DNA of 64,000 bases, taken from positions 1-64,000 of the forward strand of contig DATIFN010000016.1 in the NCBI GenBank assembly GCA_035455245.1, read 5' to 3'. Position numbers and translations under genes: made by a program. The DNA comes from UBA8516 sp035455245 (GTDB taxonomy: Archaea; Thermoproteota; Nitrososphaeria; Nitrososphaerales; Nitrosopumilaceae). Shown here one piece after another: positions 17,307-25,859 of the stretch (positions are counted from its first letter, which is position 1; the number at the start of each line of letters is the position of its first letter). The notes beneath the pieces are model-generated. The model had not been told where the DNA came from and did not search any database. It saw only the letters and a program-made list of their open reading frames with translations.

Positions 17307-17406
17307 TGCAGAGGGAGGGATTTGAACCCTCGAACCCCTAAGGGAAAGGATATCCCATGCCAAGATCTTGAGTCCTTCTCGGTTGGCCGGGCTTCGGTAC
17401 CTCTGC
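17307..17406 (-). tRNA. tRNA-Leu (CAA) with a short intron
   Basis: On the minus strand, the acceptor GCAGAGG/CCTCTGC pairs and the T-arm GAGGG/CCCTC holds TTCAAAT. A long variable arm (CCCTTAGGGG) shows class II Leu. The anticodon CAA is at 17368-17370. The anticodon stem AAGGA pairs perfectly with TCCTT only if about 15 bases (17352-17366) are removed as an intron after position 37. Discriminator A; CCA is not encoded. Confidence 0.9.
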
Positions 17407-17507
17407 AAGTTGAAATTCCAAACCAGATTATATAACTGAAGCTAGATTTGTTATAATTTTAAAAGTTAGACAATTGGTTTTAATAGAGAAATAACGTGGT
17501 GGTGAAT

Positions 17508-17822
17508 ATGGCTTTGTTTGGAGTTTTTTCAGTCCACAGTCCAGAATCCTGTCCGCTAAACAATCATGCAAATAGACTAGTAGCAATGAAAATCCTTGAA
17601 AAGATGAACAACTTTAAGAAAAAACACAGAATAAAAGAAATACTGGGTTTTTATGCTTCAGTTCTTGAACATCAATTTGTAATTATATTAGATGCTGATA
17701 ATGCACATGATGTAGAAAAAATGGCAATAGACGTCGGCTTGTCAAAATTCAATACGCTAAAAATTGTTCCGTTAAAGGAATTTGCCCAGATAACTCAGGT
17801 CTGGAAAGGAATAGAAAAATAA
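17508..17822 (+). CDS. Small protein, DUF3303-like alpha/beta fold
   Basis: The 104-residue protein begins MALFGVFSVHSPESCPLNN. It alternates beta and alpha stretches, ending with LKIVPLKEFAQITQVW. The pattern recalls ferredoxin-like DUF3303 or GYD-type domains, without a confident match. The ATG at 17508 has a TATA-like box (TTTTAATA) about 26 bases upstream. GTG codons at 17496 and 17499 are less well placed. Function is unknown. Confidence 0.68.
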   Translation: MALFGVFSVHSPESCPLNNHANRLVAMKILEKMNNFKKKHRIKEILGFYASVLEHQFVIILDADNAHDVEKMAIDVGLSKFNTLKIVPLKEFAQITQVWKGIEK

Positions 17823-17839
17823 TACGATATAACAAAAAT

Positions 17840-19096
17840 CTATTTGTTTTTTCGTTTAGTTTTTACCAGATAGAAAACAGCAGCTGTGATTATCAAAGTC
17901 ACAACTAAAGCATAGATTGCAGATTCTGTGGGAAAAATTGCTTGTGGAGTTGGAACAATTTCTGTATCTGTTTGTCCCATCATCGTTTTAGGTATTATTC
18001 TATAAATCGTGCCCTCTGAGAGAGACACAATATACAAAAATCCGTCAGGACCAAGTTCCAAGTCTGTCAAACAACCAAAACCAGTGCCAAATATGATTTC
18101 GTTTAGTGATTCCCCAGTATTGGCTAAATTATCTTCCAAAGAGTCGGATTTGAAAACAAATCCTGTTCTGTCAGAATTTAATTCAAATTTGTAGAGATTT
18201 CCATTATTGCAATCCCCAACAAACACGCTGTTTTTGAATTTTTCAAGGGGTTTTGAATTAACAAAGGAGATTGCGGTTGGTGCGACGACTTGTTCCCAAC
18301 TAAACTCTGGATCAGTATAAGTATAATTTTCAACTACAGGCAATTGTTCTAGACGTAATTTCGGAGAGGATCCCATTATTTTTTCCCAGCCACTGTTAAA
18401 ATTTGATGATACAAAGTTAATCTCATCATATTTGTCAGGACCATTCTCGGTATCCCACAAGTTTCCATTAACAGGATCTATGGCTAGACCAAAACTGTTT
18501 CTTATCCCAATACCATGATACGGGCCCTCTGGAACGACTCTCAGAATCACACTAGTATCATCGAATTCACCATCTGGATAATTTTGAAGTAGCCCATTCC
18601 TGTTAAGATCACCAATGACTGCATAGACTGCATCGTCTAAACCAGTCACCATTGCACCACCGTCATGATTTGGTCCTGGGGTTGCTGGTAGATTTTTTAC
18701 CAGAGTTTGATTTACTAGTTCATTACCATTCCATACATAGCTGTAGATCCGATTTCCTAAAGGTTCTGCACCATCCCTTGTTGATTCTGTAAGATAGATA
18801 TACACATGTGAGTCAGTTGTCGTTATCCCAAGTAAACCTCTTTCACTATTATTACTGACATTAAAATCTAGGATAGGTTTTTCTTGTAACACACCATCTC
18901 GTATCAGAAGGACTTTACCATCGTTTTTTTGAAGAACCAAAATGTCGTTACCTACAAAAGTCATCGATGTTGGAAATGAAAGAGTTGAAACAAATTTTTC
19001 AACAGCAAAGTCTGGATCTTTTAAAGCAGGTTCACCAAATATAGGAAAAATTGATGTAGAGAGGAAAACAAGGATCAAAAAAGCCATGAATCTCAT
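17840..19096 (-). CDS. Exported glucose/sorbosone dehydrogenase-like beta-propeller, membrane-anchored
   Basis: The 418-residue protein has a signal peptide (FLILVFLSTSIFPIFG). A six-bladed propeller of the glucose/sorbosone dehydrogenase family follows, with typical motifs RGLLGI, GPNHDGGAM and DTENGPDKYDEIN. The C-terminal transmembrane helix (IYALVVTLIITAAVFYLV) is followed by KTKRKNK. Family members use PQQ to oxidise sugars or aldehydes outside the cell, though cofactor use is unproven in archaea of this type. The topology places the propeller on the outer face. It diverges from apt. Confidence 0.85.
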   Translation of the reverse strand: MRFMAFLILVFLSTSIFPIFGEPALKDPDFAVEKFVSTLSFPTSMTFVGNDILVLQKNDGKVLLIRDGVLQEKPILDFNVSNNSERGLLGITTTDSHVYIYLTESTRDGAEPLGNRIYSYVWNGNELVNQTLVKNLPATPGPNHDGGAMVTGLDDAVYAVIGDLNRNGLLQNYPDGEFDDTSVILRVVPEGPYHGIGIRNSFGLAIDPVNGNLWDTENGPDKYDEINFVSSNFNSGWEKIMGSSPKLRLEQLPVVENYTYTDPEFSWEQVVAPTAISFVNSKPLEKFKNSVFVGDCNNGNLYKFELNSDRTGFVFKSDSLEDNLANTGESLNEIIFGTGFGCLTDLELGPDGFLYIVSLSEGTIYRIIPKTMMGQTDTEIVPTPQAIFPTESAIYALVVTLIITAAVFYLVKTKRKNK

Positions 19097-19177
19097 TGTT
19101 TGAAGATAATAAATTACACGTTATTAAAACTCCCATTATTAGAAATACTTTTTACATCCACATTTTGCCTAGCTTGT

Positions 19178-19690
19178 GTGAATCTTAAAGAAAAAATTGC
19201 AGAGTTTCCCGATTTTCCAAAAAAAGGTATTTTGTTTAGAGACATCAGTCCCTTGTTAAAAGATCCTAATGCAATTTCATTTATTGCTGACGAGTTTGCC
19301 AAATCTTACAGCGCAAATGAGGTAGACTTGCTTGCAGGAATAGAATCAAGAGGATTTCCACTTGCTTGTGCTCTAGCCTTAAAATACAACAAAGGTATGA
19401 TCATGATAAGAAAACAAGGAAAACTGCCAGGAAAGACAGAGAAAATGTCCTATAATATAGAGTATGGAAGTGCCACAATGGAAATACAGAGTAATGCAGT
19501 AAGAAATGGGCAGAAGATACTCATTTGTGATGATTTGTTAGCTACTGGAGGAACAGCAAAGGCTTCAGCCAGTCTTGTTGAGAAGATTGGTGGAAAAATA
19601 ACAGGTTTTGCATTTATCGTCGAACTGTCCGATCTTAAAGGTTCTGAATTAATCAAGAATTACAGATACGAGTCTTTGGTGAAATATTGA
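19178..19690 (+). CDS. apt: Adenine phosphoribosyltransferase
   Basis: The 170-residue protein is a type I phosphoribosyltransferase. Its PRPP loop is ILICDDLLATGGTAKA, and the N-terminus KIAEFPDFPKKGILFRDISP is typical of Apt. It turns adenine and PRPP into AMP. The GTG at 19178 is chosen because homologues begin at NLKEKIAEFP. The frame is open back to an ATG at 19100, but those 26 residues are hydrophobic and not conserved in the family. It overlaps mtnP by one base, so adenine released by MtnP can be salvaged directly. Confidence 0.92.
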   Translation: MNLKEKIAEFPDFPKKGILFRDISPLLKDPNAISFIADEFAKSYSANEVDLLAGIESRGFPLACALALKYNKGMIMIRKQGKLPGKTEKMSYNIEYGSATMEIQSNAVRNGQKILICDDLLATGGTAKASASLVEKIGGKITGFAFIVELSDLKGSELIKNYRYESLVKY

Positions 19691-20481
19691 TGGAGCAAGC
19701 TGAGATAGGCATCTTTGGTGGAACTGGGATCTATGATTCTGGGTTACTCAAAGAATCTAAAGAGATCACCGTTGACACACCTTTTGGAAAAACCTCTGAT
19801 TCTATTACCGTCGGAATTTTTAAAGGAAAAAAGGTCGCGTTTATTCCAAGACATGGAAAAAAACACACCATCCCTCCCCATTTAATAAATTTTAGAGCAA
19901 ACATCTGGGCCTTTAAAGAAATGGGCATAAAAAGAATAATTGCACCGTCTGCGGTTGGAAGCTTACAAGAAAACCTCAGGCCAGGAGATCTAGTTTTACC
20001 TTCCCAATTTATTGATTTTACAAAATCACGAAAAACATCTTTTTTTGAAGGAGAAAAAGTAATTCATATTTCAGTTGCAGATCCTTTTTGTCCCGAACTT
20101 CAAACCGCTATAGAAAAAACTATTGATAATTTACATCTGAAAATACACACGGATTGCACATATGTTTGCATTGAAGGACCAAGGTTTTCGACCAGAGCAG
20201 AATCAAAATTTTACAAAAACGTCATAGGAGCTGACATAATTGGCATGACGCTAGTACCAGAGTGTCAGCTTGCAAGAGAGGCACAGATTTGTTATGTTTC
20301 AATTTCTACTGTTACTGACTATGATGTTTGGGCAGAAAAACCTGTGACTGCAAAAGAGGTAATGGAAACCTTATCAAAAAATGTCGAAACTACAAAAAAG
20401 ATTTTAACAATGCTTCCAGATTTCATTCCATTACAAAGAAAATGTTTTTGTGAAAAATCATTAACTGAAGCCCAATTCTAG
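19690..20481 (+). CDS. mtnP: S-methyl-5'-thioadenosine phosphorylase
   Basis: The 263-residue protein is a trimeric/hexameric purine phosphorylase of the MTAP group: phosphate-site GIFGGTGIYDSG, FIPRHGKKH, the PSAVGSL loop and the CIEGPRFSTRAE signature. It cleaves methylthioadenosine to adenine and methylthioribose-1-phosphate. A C-terminal CxC motif (CFC near residue 251) recalls the stabilising CxC of Sulfolobus MTAP. The ATG at 19690 overlaps the apt stop. A TTG three bases earlier is possible. Confidence 0.93.
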   Translation: MEQAEIGIFGGTGIYDSGLLKESKEITVDTPFGKTSDSITVGIFKGKKVAFIPRHGKKHTIPPHLINFRANIWAFKEMGIKRIIAPSAVGSLQENLRPGDLVLPSQFIDFTKSRKTSFFEGEKVIHISVADPFCPELQTAIEKTIDNLHLKIHTDCTYVCIEGPRFSTRAESKFYKNVIGADIIGMTLVPECQLAREAQICYVSISTVTDYDVWAEKPVTAKEVMETLSKNVETTKKILTMLPDFIPLQRKCFCEKSLTEAQF

Positions 20482-20762
20482 CCATCCGCAAAAGATTCTT
20501 TTGATATTCCTTCTGGAGTGGTAATGTCTCCGTGTACTAGTTTGTGTTGCAGAGTATCTACGACCTCATCCACATTGTACCCCATTTTTACTAGCTCTTT
20601 CTGTGTAGATTTTGAAATTTTTGCTCCAATGTTATGTCCTCCTATTCTTCCAAAGGCTATGGCGTTGAATCTAAAACTATTTCCATCAATTGTAAAGGTT
20701 CCAGTAATCTTAGCTGCTATCTGACTCCCATGGACGTTGTTGACATGAACCTGAAGATCCAT
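20478..20762 (-). CDS. Hypothetical protein (94 aa)
   Basis: The 94-residue product has a beta-rich first half (QVHVNNVHGSQIAAKITGTF, then FRFNAIAFGRIGGHNIGAKI) and a helical second half. No membrane segment or cysteine is present. It overlaps the end of mtnP by four bases on the opposite strand. It lies six bases downstream of the next minus-strand gene, so the run 21548-20478 may be one unit. I do not recognise the family. Confidence 0.65.
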   Translation of the reverse strand: MDLQVHVNNVHGSQIAAKITGTFTIDGNSFRFNAIAFGRIGGHNIGAKISKSTQKELVKMGYNVDEVVDTLQHKLVHGDITTPEGISKESFADG

Positions 20763-20768
20763 AGGACA

Positions 20769-21167
20769 CTAGATTTCCACTATTTTGTTTACAGAATTTT
20801 CGATAAGAAAGTTTGAGTGTTTTTCATCTTGTATTTTAAAGTCTTTTATTTTTAATTTGATGATCTTTTCATCCATGCATTCATGTTGGATCTCATCATC
20901 TTTTTTTATTTTATAGAGCTTCCATCTCTCTTTGTGTTTTTTTAAATTGCATATAACCACAGACCATTTTTGGTCAGAAGCGATTTTTGGCATTCCTACC
21001 TCATCCACAAGAGATTCAATTCCAAGTTGTTTTTCTTCACAGAAATATTTTTTGCATCTAACACAACGCCAAATATCTACTGAACCAATAGTTCGTTTTT
21101 CATAGTTTATGTTAGTTACGCCAAAGTAGACTACTTCATGATTACATGAATCCTGATCAAGGGTCAT
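20769..21167 (-). CDS. Hypothetical protein with CxxC motif (132 aa)
   Basis: The 132-residue protein has one clear CVRC knuckle (about residues 35-38) and nearby cysteines (C8, C43) that could complete a zinc site, followed by a charged helical C-terminal half rich in lysine and glutamate. No known family is recognised. It lies between the HTH gene upstream and the 94-residue gene downstream on the minus strand. Confidence 0.65.
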   Translation of the reverse strand: MTLDQDSCNHEVVYFGVTNINYEKRTIGSVDIWRCVRCKKYFCEEKQLGIESLVDEVGMPKIASDQKWSVVICNLKKHKERWKLYKIKKDDEIQHECMDEKIIKLKIKDFKIQDEKHSNFLIENSVNKIVEI

Positions 21168-21188
21168 TGATCTTCACCGGATATGGTT

Positions 21189-21548
21189 CTATTTAGTTCT
21201 TGCATCATCATATGGTTTTTCTAAAACAATAGAAATATTATCGACAAGAATATTTTTTTTAAAGGGAATATTTTCTCTTTGACACATTCTCCTGTACATA
21301 TTTACAACTGCAAATCTTGGATGAGTTGATTCGAACTCTGTTTTTGTTATATCAATGCATCCTCCAAATTCGATTAGTTTTTGAGCTGCATCTAATGCTA
21401 CGGTATTTGAGATGCCAAGATTTTTTGCAATTGCTTCTGAAGTCATTTTTCCATTTTTTATTATCAAAACAAAAACCTTGGCTTGGAGTGGGCTAAGTCT
21501 TACCTCGGAAACCAGTCTATCTTCCACAGTGTCTAAATTCACGCTCAT
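21189..21548 (-). CDS. TrmB-like winged-helix transcriptional regulator
   Basis: The 119-residue protein contains a helix-turn-helix (LSPLQAKVFVLIIKNGKMTSEAIAKNLGIS split across residues 17-46) in the style of TrmB/MarR-type archaeal regulators. A short C-terminal extension follows and no sugar-binding domain is present. It probably binds DNA as a dimer. It heads a minus-strand group of three small genes. Targets are unknown. Confidence 0.7.
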   Translation of the reverse strand: MSVNLDTVEDRLVSEVRLSPLQAKVFVLIIKNGKMTSEAIAKNLGISNTVALDAAQKLIEFGGCIDITKTEFESTHPRFAVVNMYRRMCQRENIPFKKNILVDNISIVLEKPYDDARTK

Positions 21549-21598
21549 AACGCAAGGGAAAATCTTGTCATAATTAAAGGTGAAGAATCAGAAATTTT

Positions 21599-21862
21599 TC
21601 ATTGTTTTTTACCAAAGATTTTTTTTGCAATTTTTAATGCAAATCCCATAGCAATGAAATGAACAACTAATCCAACAATTGCAGCCTCAATCAGATTTCC
21701 AAGCACTTCCCAAGCGACAAAAAACCCCGTAAGTGATGGAATGCTAATTATGAGAGCAAGTATGCTTCCTTTTGCGAATAATTCCTTTTTTGAAGTTCTG
21801 CTTGGCAGATCGTCTTTATTCAATTGTTGAGTGATCGATATTAGATTATAAAAATATGACAT
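21599..21862 (-). CDS. Small membrane protein (87 aa)
   Basis: The 87-residue protein has two hydrophobic segments (GSILALIISIPSLTGFFVAW and LIEAAIVGLVVHFIAMGFAL) after a polar N-terminus and ends in KKIFGKKQ. It is probably a two-helix inner-membrane protein with a cytoplasmic basic tail. No family is recognised. Confidence 0.6.
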   Translation of the reverse strand: MSYFYNLISITQQLNKDDLPSRTSKKELFAKGSILALIISIPSLTGFFVAWEVLGNLIEAAIVGLVVHFIAMGFALKIAKKIFGKKQ

Positions 21863-21918
21863 GCAAAAAAATCAAAGATCCTTTATATTTGGTTTAATGA
21901 CTTGAGTATTAGTTCAAG

Positions 21919-22380
21919 TTGGCAAGTTACAAAAAACGATATTCAAATGATAAATCGCTTGATTTTATCATCCCGATAATGGTTTTGTTATTCCTTGGAG
22001 TGGTTTACATAATGTCATTGCGGGCTACTCAAGGGTATGTCAGTTTTATTTTGATAGGGGTTGCGGCAATTGTGATGATCTATTGGGTAAGAGTTTTAAA
22101 GAACATGAGTAAAAGTGCACAGCCGCAGTATACTGCAAAAGAAAATGACACCAAGAATTGGGTTTATGATCTTATAAAAGGAGAAAACGAGATTGTTTTT
22201 GTAGCCGAAGTTCCCGGACCAGAGGATGTTGTAAGTGTCAGACTAATTGATGGCATTTTATACATTAGAGGTGCTGGCAGGTTTTCAAAAGAAATCCCAA
22301 TTGAGGTCACTCCCGATATGGGAATTCATGATTTCAAATATAGAAACGGTGTTCTTACACTTCGAATAAAGAAGTTATAG
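21919..22380 (+). CDS. Membrane-anchored Hsp20/alpha-crystallin-like protein
   Basis: The 153-residue protein starts with TTG at 21919. Two transmembrane helices (residues about 15-32 and 40-59) are followed by a C-terminal domain of about 75 residues. That domain has the alpha-crystallin pattern: EIVFVAEVPGPEDVVSVRLI, then GILYIRGAGRFSKEI and GVLTLRIKKL. This resembles the HSP20-like domain attached to ArsA-type proteins. It would hold a small chaperone-like domain at the cytoplasmic face of the membrane. It converges with top6A, overlapping by six bases. Confidence 0.72.
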   Translation: MASYKKRYSNDKSLDFIIPIMVLLFLGVVYIMSLRATQGYVSFILIGVAAIVMIYWVRVLKNMSKSAQPQYTAKENDTKNWVYDLIKGENEIVFVAEVPGPEDVVSVRLIDGILYIRGAGRFSKEIPIEVTPDMGIHDFKYRNGVLTLRIKKL

Positions 22381-23481
22381 ACTCTTTGCTAGTTCTAGTT
22401 TTTCTGGCAGATATTTGTCAGTAATATTTGTAAGACCATATTTTGAAAATGCTTCAAGTTCGGCTTTCCTTTTTAGTTTAAGGAAAACCTCTAGTTGGGT
22501 TTTCCAATTACCTTCTTGATAACGAGGATCTTTTTGTAATTCATAGATTCTTTTGACATCTGACTCAGTCATTGGTATCGTTGGAAGTTTGTATTTTTCA
22601 ATATCCGTGGCCCACACTCCTAACCACTTTGCATCTGGAACCGTGAGTTCTCGTAGGTGGGCAGCATTTGCAGAACCTGACTTTATGACCATAGCTATAT
22701 GTTCGCCATAAACGTCCCCGTCCGCAAGAATCACTACAGGCAATCCCAATTCCGTACTTAGCCTTTTGAGTAAATACCTAGTAGAGCGAGGAGCTTGTCC
22801 TGCAGTATCAACAATGATTGCCTTGAATTTTTTATGAACCTTCTCCTCAACAAATCTTGTAAAAAGACCACCTTTTTCAATTGCAATTACAAGTTCTGCA
22901 TCGGTGTCAACAAGTTCGGCACTACTAAGACTTGGACCAATAAGATATCCGTCAGGATGATCTGACAGGTTCATTCTTTTTCCCTCATACCCTGGGACAG
23001 TATATTCAATTGTAAGATTACCAAAAACGCTGCTTCTTTCTTCTGGGAATACGTGAAAATCTTCTCTTGCACGTGTAAGTAATGCTTCAAGATCAACTAT
23101 GATGTTATCAGATTCTGGTTGATCTTCAAAATCTATTTCAAATGCCTGTGATGAATAATAAATATCTCTAAGGGTTGAGGTTTTTCCTTCATTCACAAGC
23201 CTGTTTACAAAGAATGCCAACCATGCAAGTTGTGTAAATGAACGCAGTTGTGACATGTTTCGTGAACTCCTTGCTGCTGCTGCTTTTCCTAAAATATACT
23301 GTCGAAGTTTTTTATCGTAAACGATATTACGTACTGATCTACTTGGAATCGAAAACTGAGGAAATTTTCCATTATTAAGATCATTGTAGACAAACAACCC
23401 TTGATTTTTTAAAATTGAAAGTAGGTCTTTCTTTTTTGCCTCCACTGTTTTTGCTTGTTTAGACTTGTTCTTCAATTTCAC
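22375..23481 (-). CDS. top6A: DNA topoisomerase VI subunit A
   Basis: The 368-residue protein is the Spo11-like cutting subunit. The catalytic tyrosine is in STLRDIYYSSQAF (about residues 102-114). The Toprim metal-binding domain includes VIAIEKGGLFTRFVEEK and PVVILADGDVYGEH. With subunit B it relaxes and decatenates DNA by passing duplexes through a double-strand break. Its start overlaps the end of top6B by 23 bases on the same strand. Order B then A in one minus-strand operon is usual for archaea. Confidence 0.96.
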   Translation of the reverse strand: MKLKNKSKQAKTVEAKKKDLLSILKNQGLFVYNDLNNGKFPQFSIPSRSVRNIVYDKKLRQYILGKAAAARSSRNMSQLRSFTQLAWLAFFVNRLVNEGKTSTLRDIYYSSQAFEIDFEDQPESDNIIVDLEALLTRAREDFHVFPEERSSVFGNLTIEYTVPGYEGKRMNLSDHPDGYLIGPSLSSAELVDTDAELVIAIEKGGLFTRFVEEKVHKKFKAIIVDTAGQAPRSTRYLLKRLSTELGLPVVILADGDVYGEHIAMVIKSGSANAAHLRELTVPDAKWLGVWATDIEKYKLPTIPMTESDVKRIYELQKDPRYQEGNWKTQLEVFLKLKRKAELEAFSKYGLTNITDKYLPEKLELAKSL

Positions 23482-25300
23482 TTCCCTTCACTATAAGTTG
23501 CTTATAATTTGGCTCTTTTTTATTTCCAGAAAGTTCTGTAACAAACTGAGCAATAAGTGGAATATATTTTGAATATAGATTTGCTCTCTTTTTTGCCATA
23601 TCTGCCATACCTTTTCGTGACATGTGTACTGCAAGTTTTCTTGCCAAGAATTGTAATGCGTTTTTAAGCTCGCGTTCTATTTCTGGTCTGTCTGCCACAT
23701 TTTCTTTTCCTACAGTCTTGTACGGTATCCTAGTGGAACAAATATGGGAAACTATGACTAGTGGGGGGTCACCCTTCACCTTGTATCTACTCCAATCTAC
23801 TTCGTTTACCACCTTTAGTACTACATCACTTCCTTCGTCGTAAAGAAGTGGAATCCTATTGGCAAAACGATAGATTTGTAGCCCTTTTGGTGGAATGTCA
23901 CCTCCATATGCTATTCCCATCTCAACAATAAATGGGAATCCAGAATATGCAGATGCGCTGCGTTGAATAACCGAAGCAAATTCTGGATTGAAGAATTTCA
24001 TCATTCCTTTTGATAATGGCTCTTCACCTAGTGGAGCAAGGCAGCTTGGGTCGGGGGATAAAAATTCTTCAAACTTCTGAAGCGAATCAGCTAGTTTAAC
24101 AAGATCCTCATTTGTCATGCTGCCAATTCTTTTTTCTGGTTTGAACTTGGAAAATTCTGCAAATTTATCTGCAGTTGTAGGGCCCACCCTTTGGAATCTT
24201 TTGGTTAGAAAACTATGGAGAGTATCACCGGCTACGGTATTTGCAATTTGTTTGTAGTATGGAGTCTCTGGATCAAGATCTATGATATGTGATTGAGAGT
24301 CTCCAAAATCCCAGTATGTGAGTTTTTTATTTGGAACATCAAGGTCGTCAATACGAATCTTACTTAGCTTTTCAAAATCCATATCAAGAAACGATATCAT
24401 CGCAACGACAATTCTAACAGGTCGTGAAAGTCCTGACCATTTCTTTTGGGCCTTTTCTAAAATTGCTTTTGAGCTGGGATTCTTTTTCTGTAGGCCAAGT
24501 TCACTTCTAACCTTGGCTATCATTTTGTTGTCAACTACTGGAATTTGGTAATGCGTATCAATCATCATTCTTCTTATTGTTTCAACATCAATTCCATGAG
24601 GATGCGGTTTGATTATAGTTGGCGGAGTTGGCATCTCTTTTACAATTCTTGGATAGTGGAATTTTTCACCAGTAGGTTCTTCAAATGTTATAGAAGCATA
24701 AGGAGTGATCAGAGATGTTTGTGCTACATAATCACGAATTTTTATGCCGGCTTTTGAATAGTCACCCTCTAGAACAATACTAACCGAAAGGCCAGTCTTT
24801 GAGGCTTCTTTTGTTGTATGTTTTTGTATGATTGGTTTGTTTTTTTGGATATCAAGCAACATTACAAATTCATCTTGTGTTTTTCCATCTGCACAGCTTC
24901 TTACTGTAACTGGTTTGTTTGTTGTAATTTGACCATAGAGTATTGCCATTGTTGCTCCAAGGCCAAACATACCCCTAGCTTGTTTTAGTCCAAACTTTGA
25001 ACCATAGAGGACAGTCCCAAATGCAAGTGGAACATGCTTTGGCTCAATCCCTGGACCATTATCCTTTACCGAAAGAATGTATGGCTTTGGATCTGGAAGT
25101 TCCGGATCCACTGCCTTAATTGTAAGGTGAACATCAGGCAGAATTCCTTTTTGGTCACATGCATCAAGAGCATTTTCCACAAATTCCCGGACCGAAGTAT
25201 AAAGTGATCTTGTAGGATTACTAAATCCTGCAAGATCTCTATTTCTATAAAAGAATTCACTTGGTGAAATCTGACTAAAAGTTTCTTTAATCGAAGACAT
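23459..25300 (-). CDS. top6B: DNA topoisomerase VI subunit B
   Basis: The 613-residue protein has an N-terminal GHKL ATPase: N-box EFVENALDACD (about residues 38-48), G1 box VKDNGPGI and G2 loop ARGMFGLGATMA. It also has an H2TH region, a transducer domain and a C-terminal extension. It binds ATP to clamp the transported DNA segment and works with Top6A. It overlaps the KH gene upstream by 14 bases and top6A downstream by 23. Confidence 0.96.
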   Translation of the reverse strand: MSSIKETFSQISPSEFFYRNRDLAGFSNPTRSLYTSVREFVENALDACDQKGILPDVHLTIKAVDPELPDPKPYILSVKDNGPGIEPKHVPLAFGTVLYGSKFGLKQARGMFGLGATMAILYGQITTNKPVTVRSCADGKTQDEFVMLLDIQKNKPIIQKHTTKEASKTGLSVSIVLEGDYSKAGIKIRDYVAQTSLITPYASITFEEPTGEKFHYPRIVKEMPTPPTIIKPHPHGIDVETIRRMMIDTHYQIPVVDNKMIAKVRSELGLQKKNPSSKAILEKAQKKWSGLSRPVRIVVAMISFLDMDFEKLSKIRIDDLDVPNKKLTYWDFGDSQSHIIDLDPETPYYKQIANTVAGDTLHSFLTKRFQRVGPTTADKFAEFSKFKPEKRIGSMTNEDLVKLADSLQKFEEFLSPDPSCLAPLGEEPLSKGMMKFFNPEFASVIQRSASAYSGFPFIVEMGIAYGGDIPPKGLQIYRFANRIPLLYDEGSDVVLKVVNEVDWSRYKVKGDPPLVIVSHICSTRIPYKTVGKENVADRPEIERELKNALQFLARKLAVHMSRKGMADMAKKRANLYSKYIPLIAQFVTELSGNKKEPNYKQLIVKGSEIEEQV

Positions 25301-25859
25301 TTTTATTTTCCCATAATTGCATTCTCTCTAGTTTTTCCCTGCGTCTTGCTTCCTGTAGTTCATTATAGACTGCTCCATGCATGCTTCCGCTAGAAAGTGC
25401 ATAGATAGCATCTAAAGCATGTTTTAGTTGGTTTCCTTCACCAATTATTGCAACAGTACGGCCATAAACTGAGATATTAGCACCGCTAAGCTCTTCTATA
25501 TTTTGTCTCACTCTACCATTTTCTCCAATTATTCTTCCTTTTATCCTTTCAATATTAGATGATGATTTGCCAGCAAATTCTCGTAAATCTATAACATGCA
25601 GTGCATTTTCTCCCTGCAAAAGTCTCATTGCTTTTTCAGGAGAAAATCCTCGACCTATCGCCATTACAACTTCAACTGCCTTGAATGGTAACATCTCTTC
25701 CACTTTCCCTGTACCATTAATCATTATCTCTCCTGTCTCGCTGATTACAGTGATTTTTACCGAACATAATTTTTCTATTTTTGACTTTACTTTACCAGAT
25801 TTACCAATAAGTGCACCAACTCTGTCAATTGGTATTAACACAGATTTTTCAAAACTCAA
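25287..25859 (-). CDS. KH-domain RNA-binding protein (Dim2/Pno1-like)
   Basis: The 190-residue protein has two KH domains. The first is VLIPIDRVGALIGKSGKVKS, and the second contains IKGRIIGENGRVRQNIEELS. This is the archaeal counterpart of eukaryotic Pno1/Dim2, which works in 16S/18S rRNA maturation near the Rio1 kinase and eIF1A. Those two genes lie directly upstream here, which supports a ribosome-assembly role. It overlaps both neighbours by a few bases. Confidence 0.9.
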   Translation of the reverse strand: MSFEKSVLIPIDRVGALIGKSGKVKSKIEKLCSVKITVISETGEIMINGTGKVEEMLPFKAVEVVMAIGRGFSPEKAMRLLQGENALHVIDLREFAGKSSSNIERIKGRIIGENGRVRQNIEELSGANISVYGRTVAIIGEGNQLKHALDAIYALSSGSMHGAVYNELQEARRREKLERMQLWENKNVFD

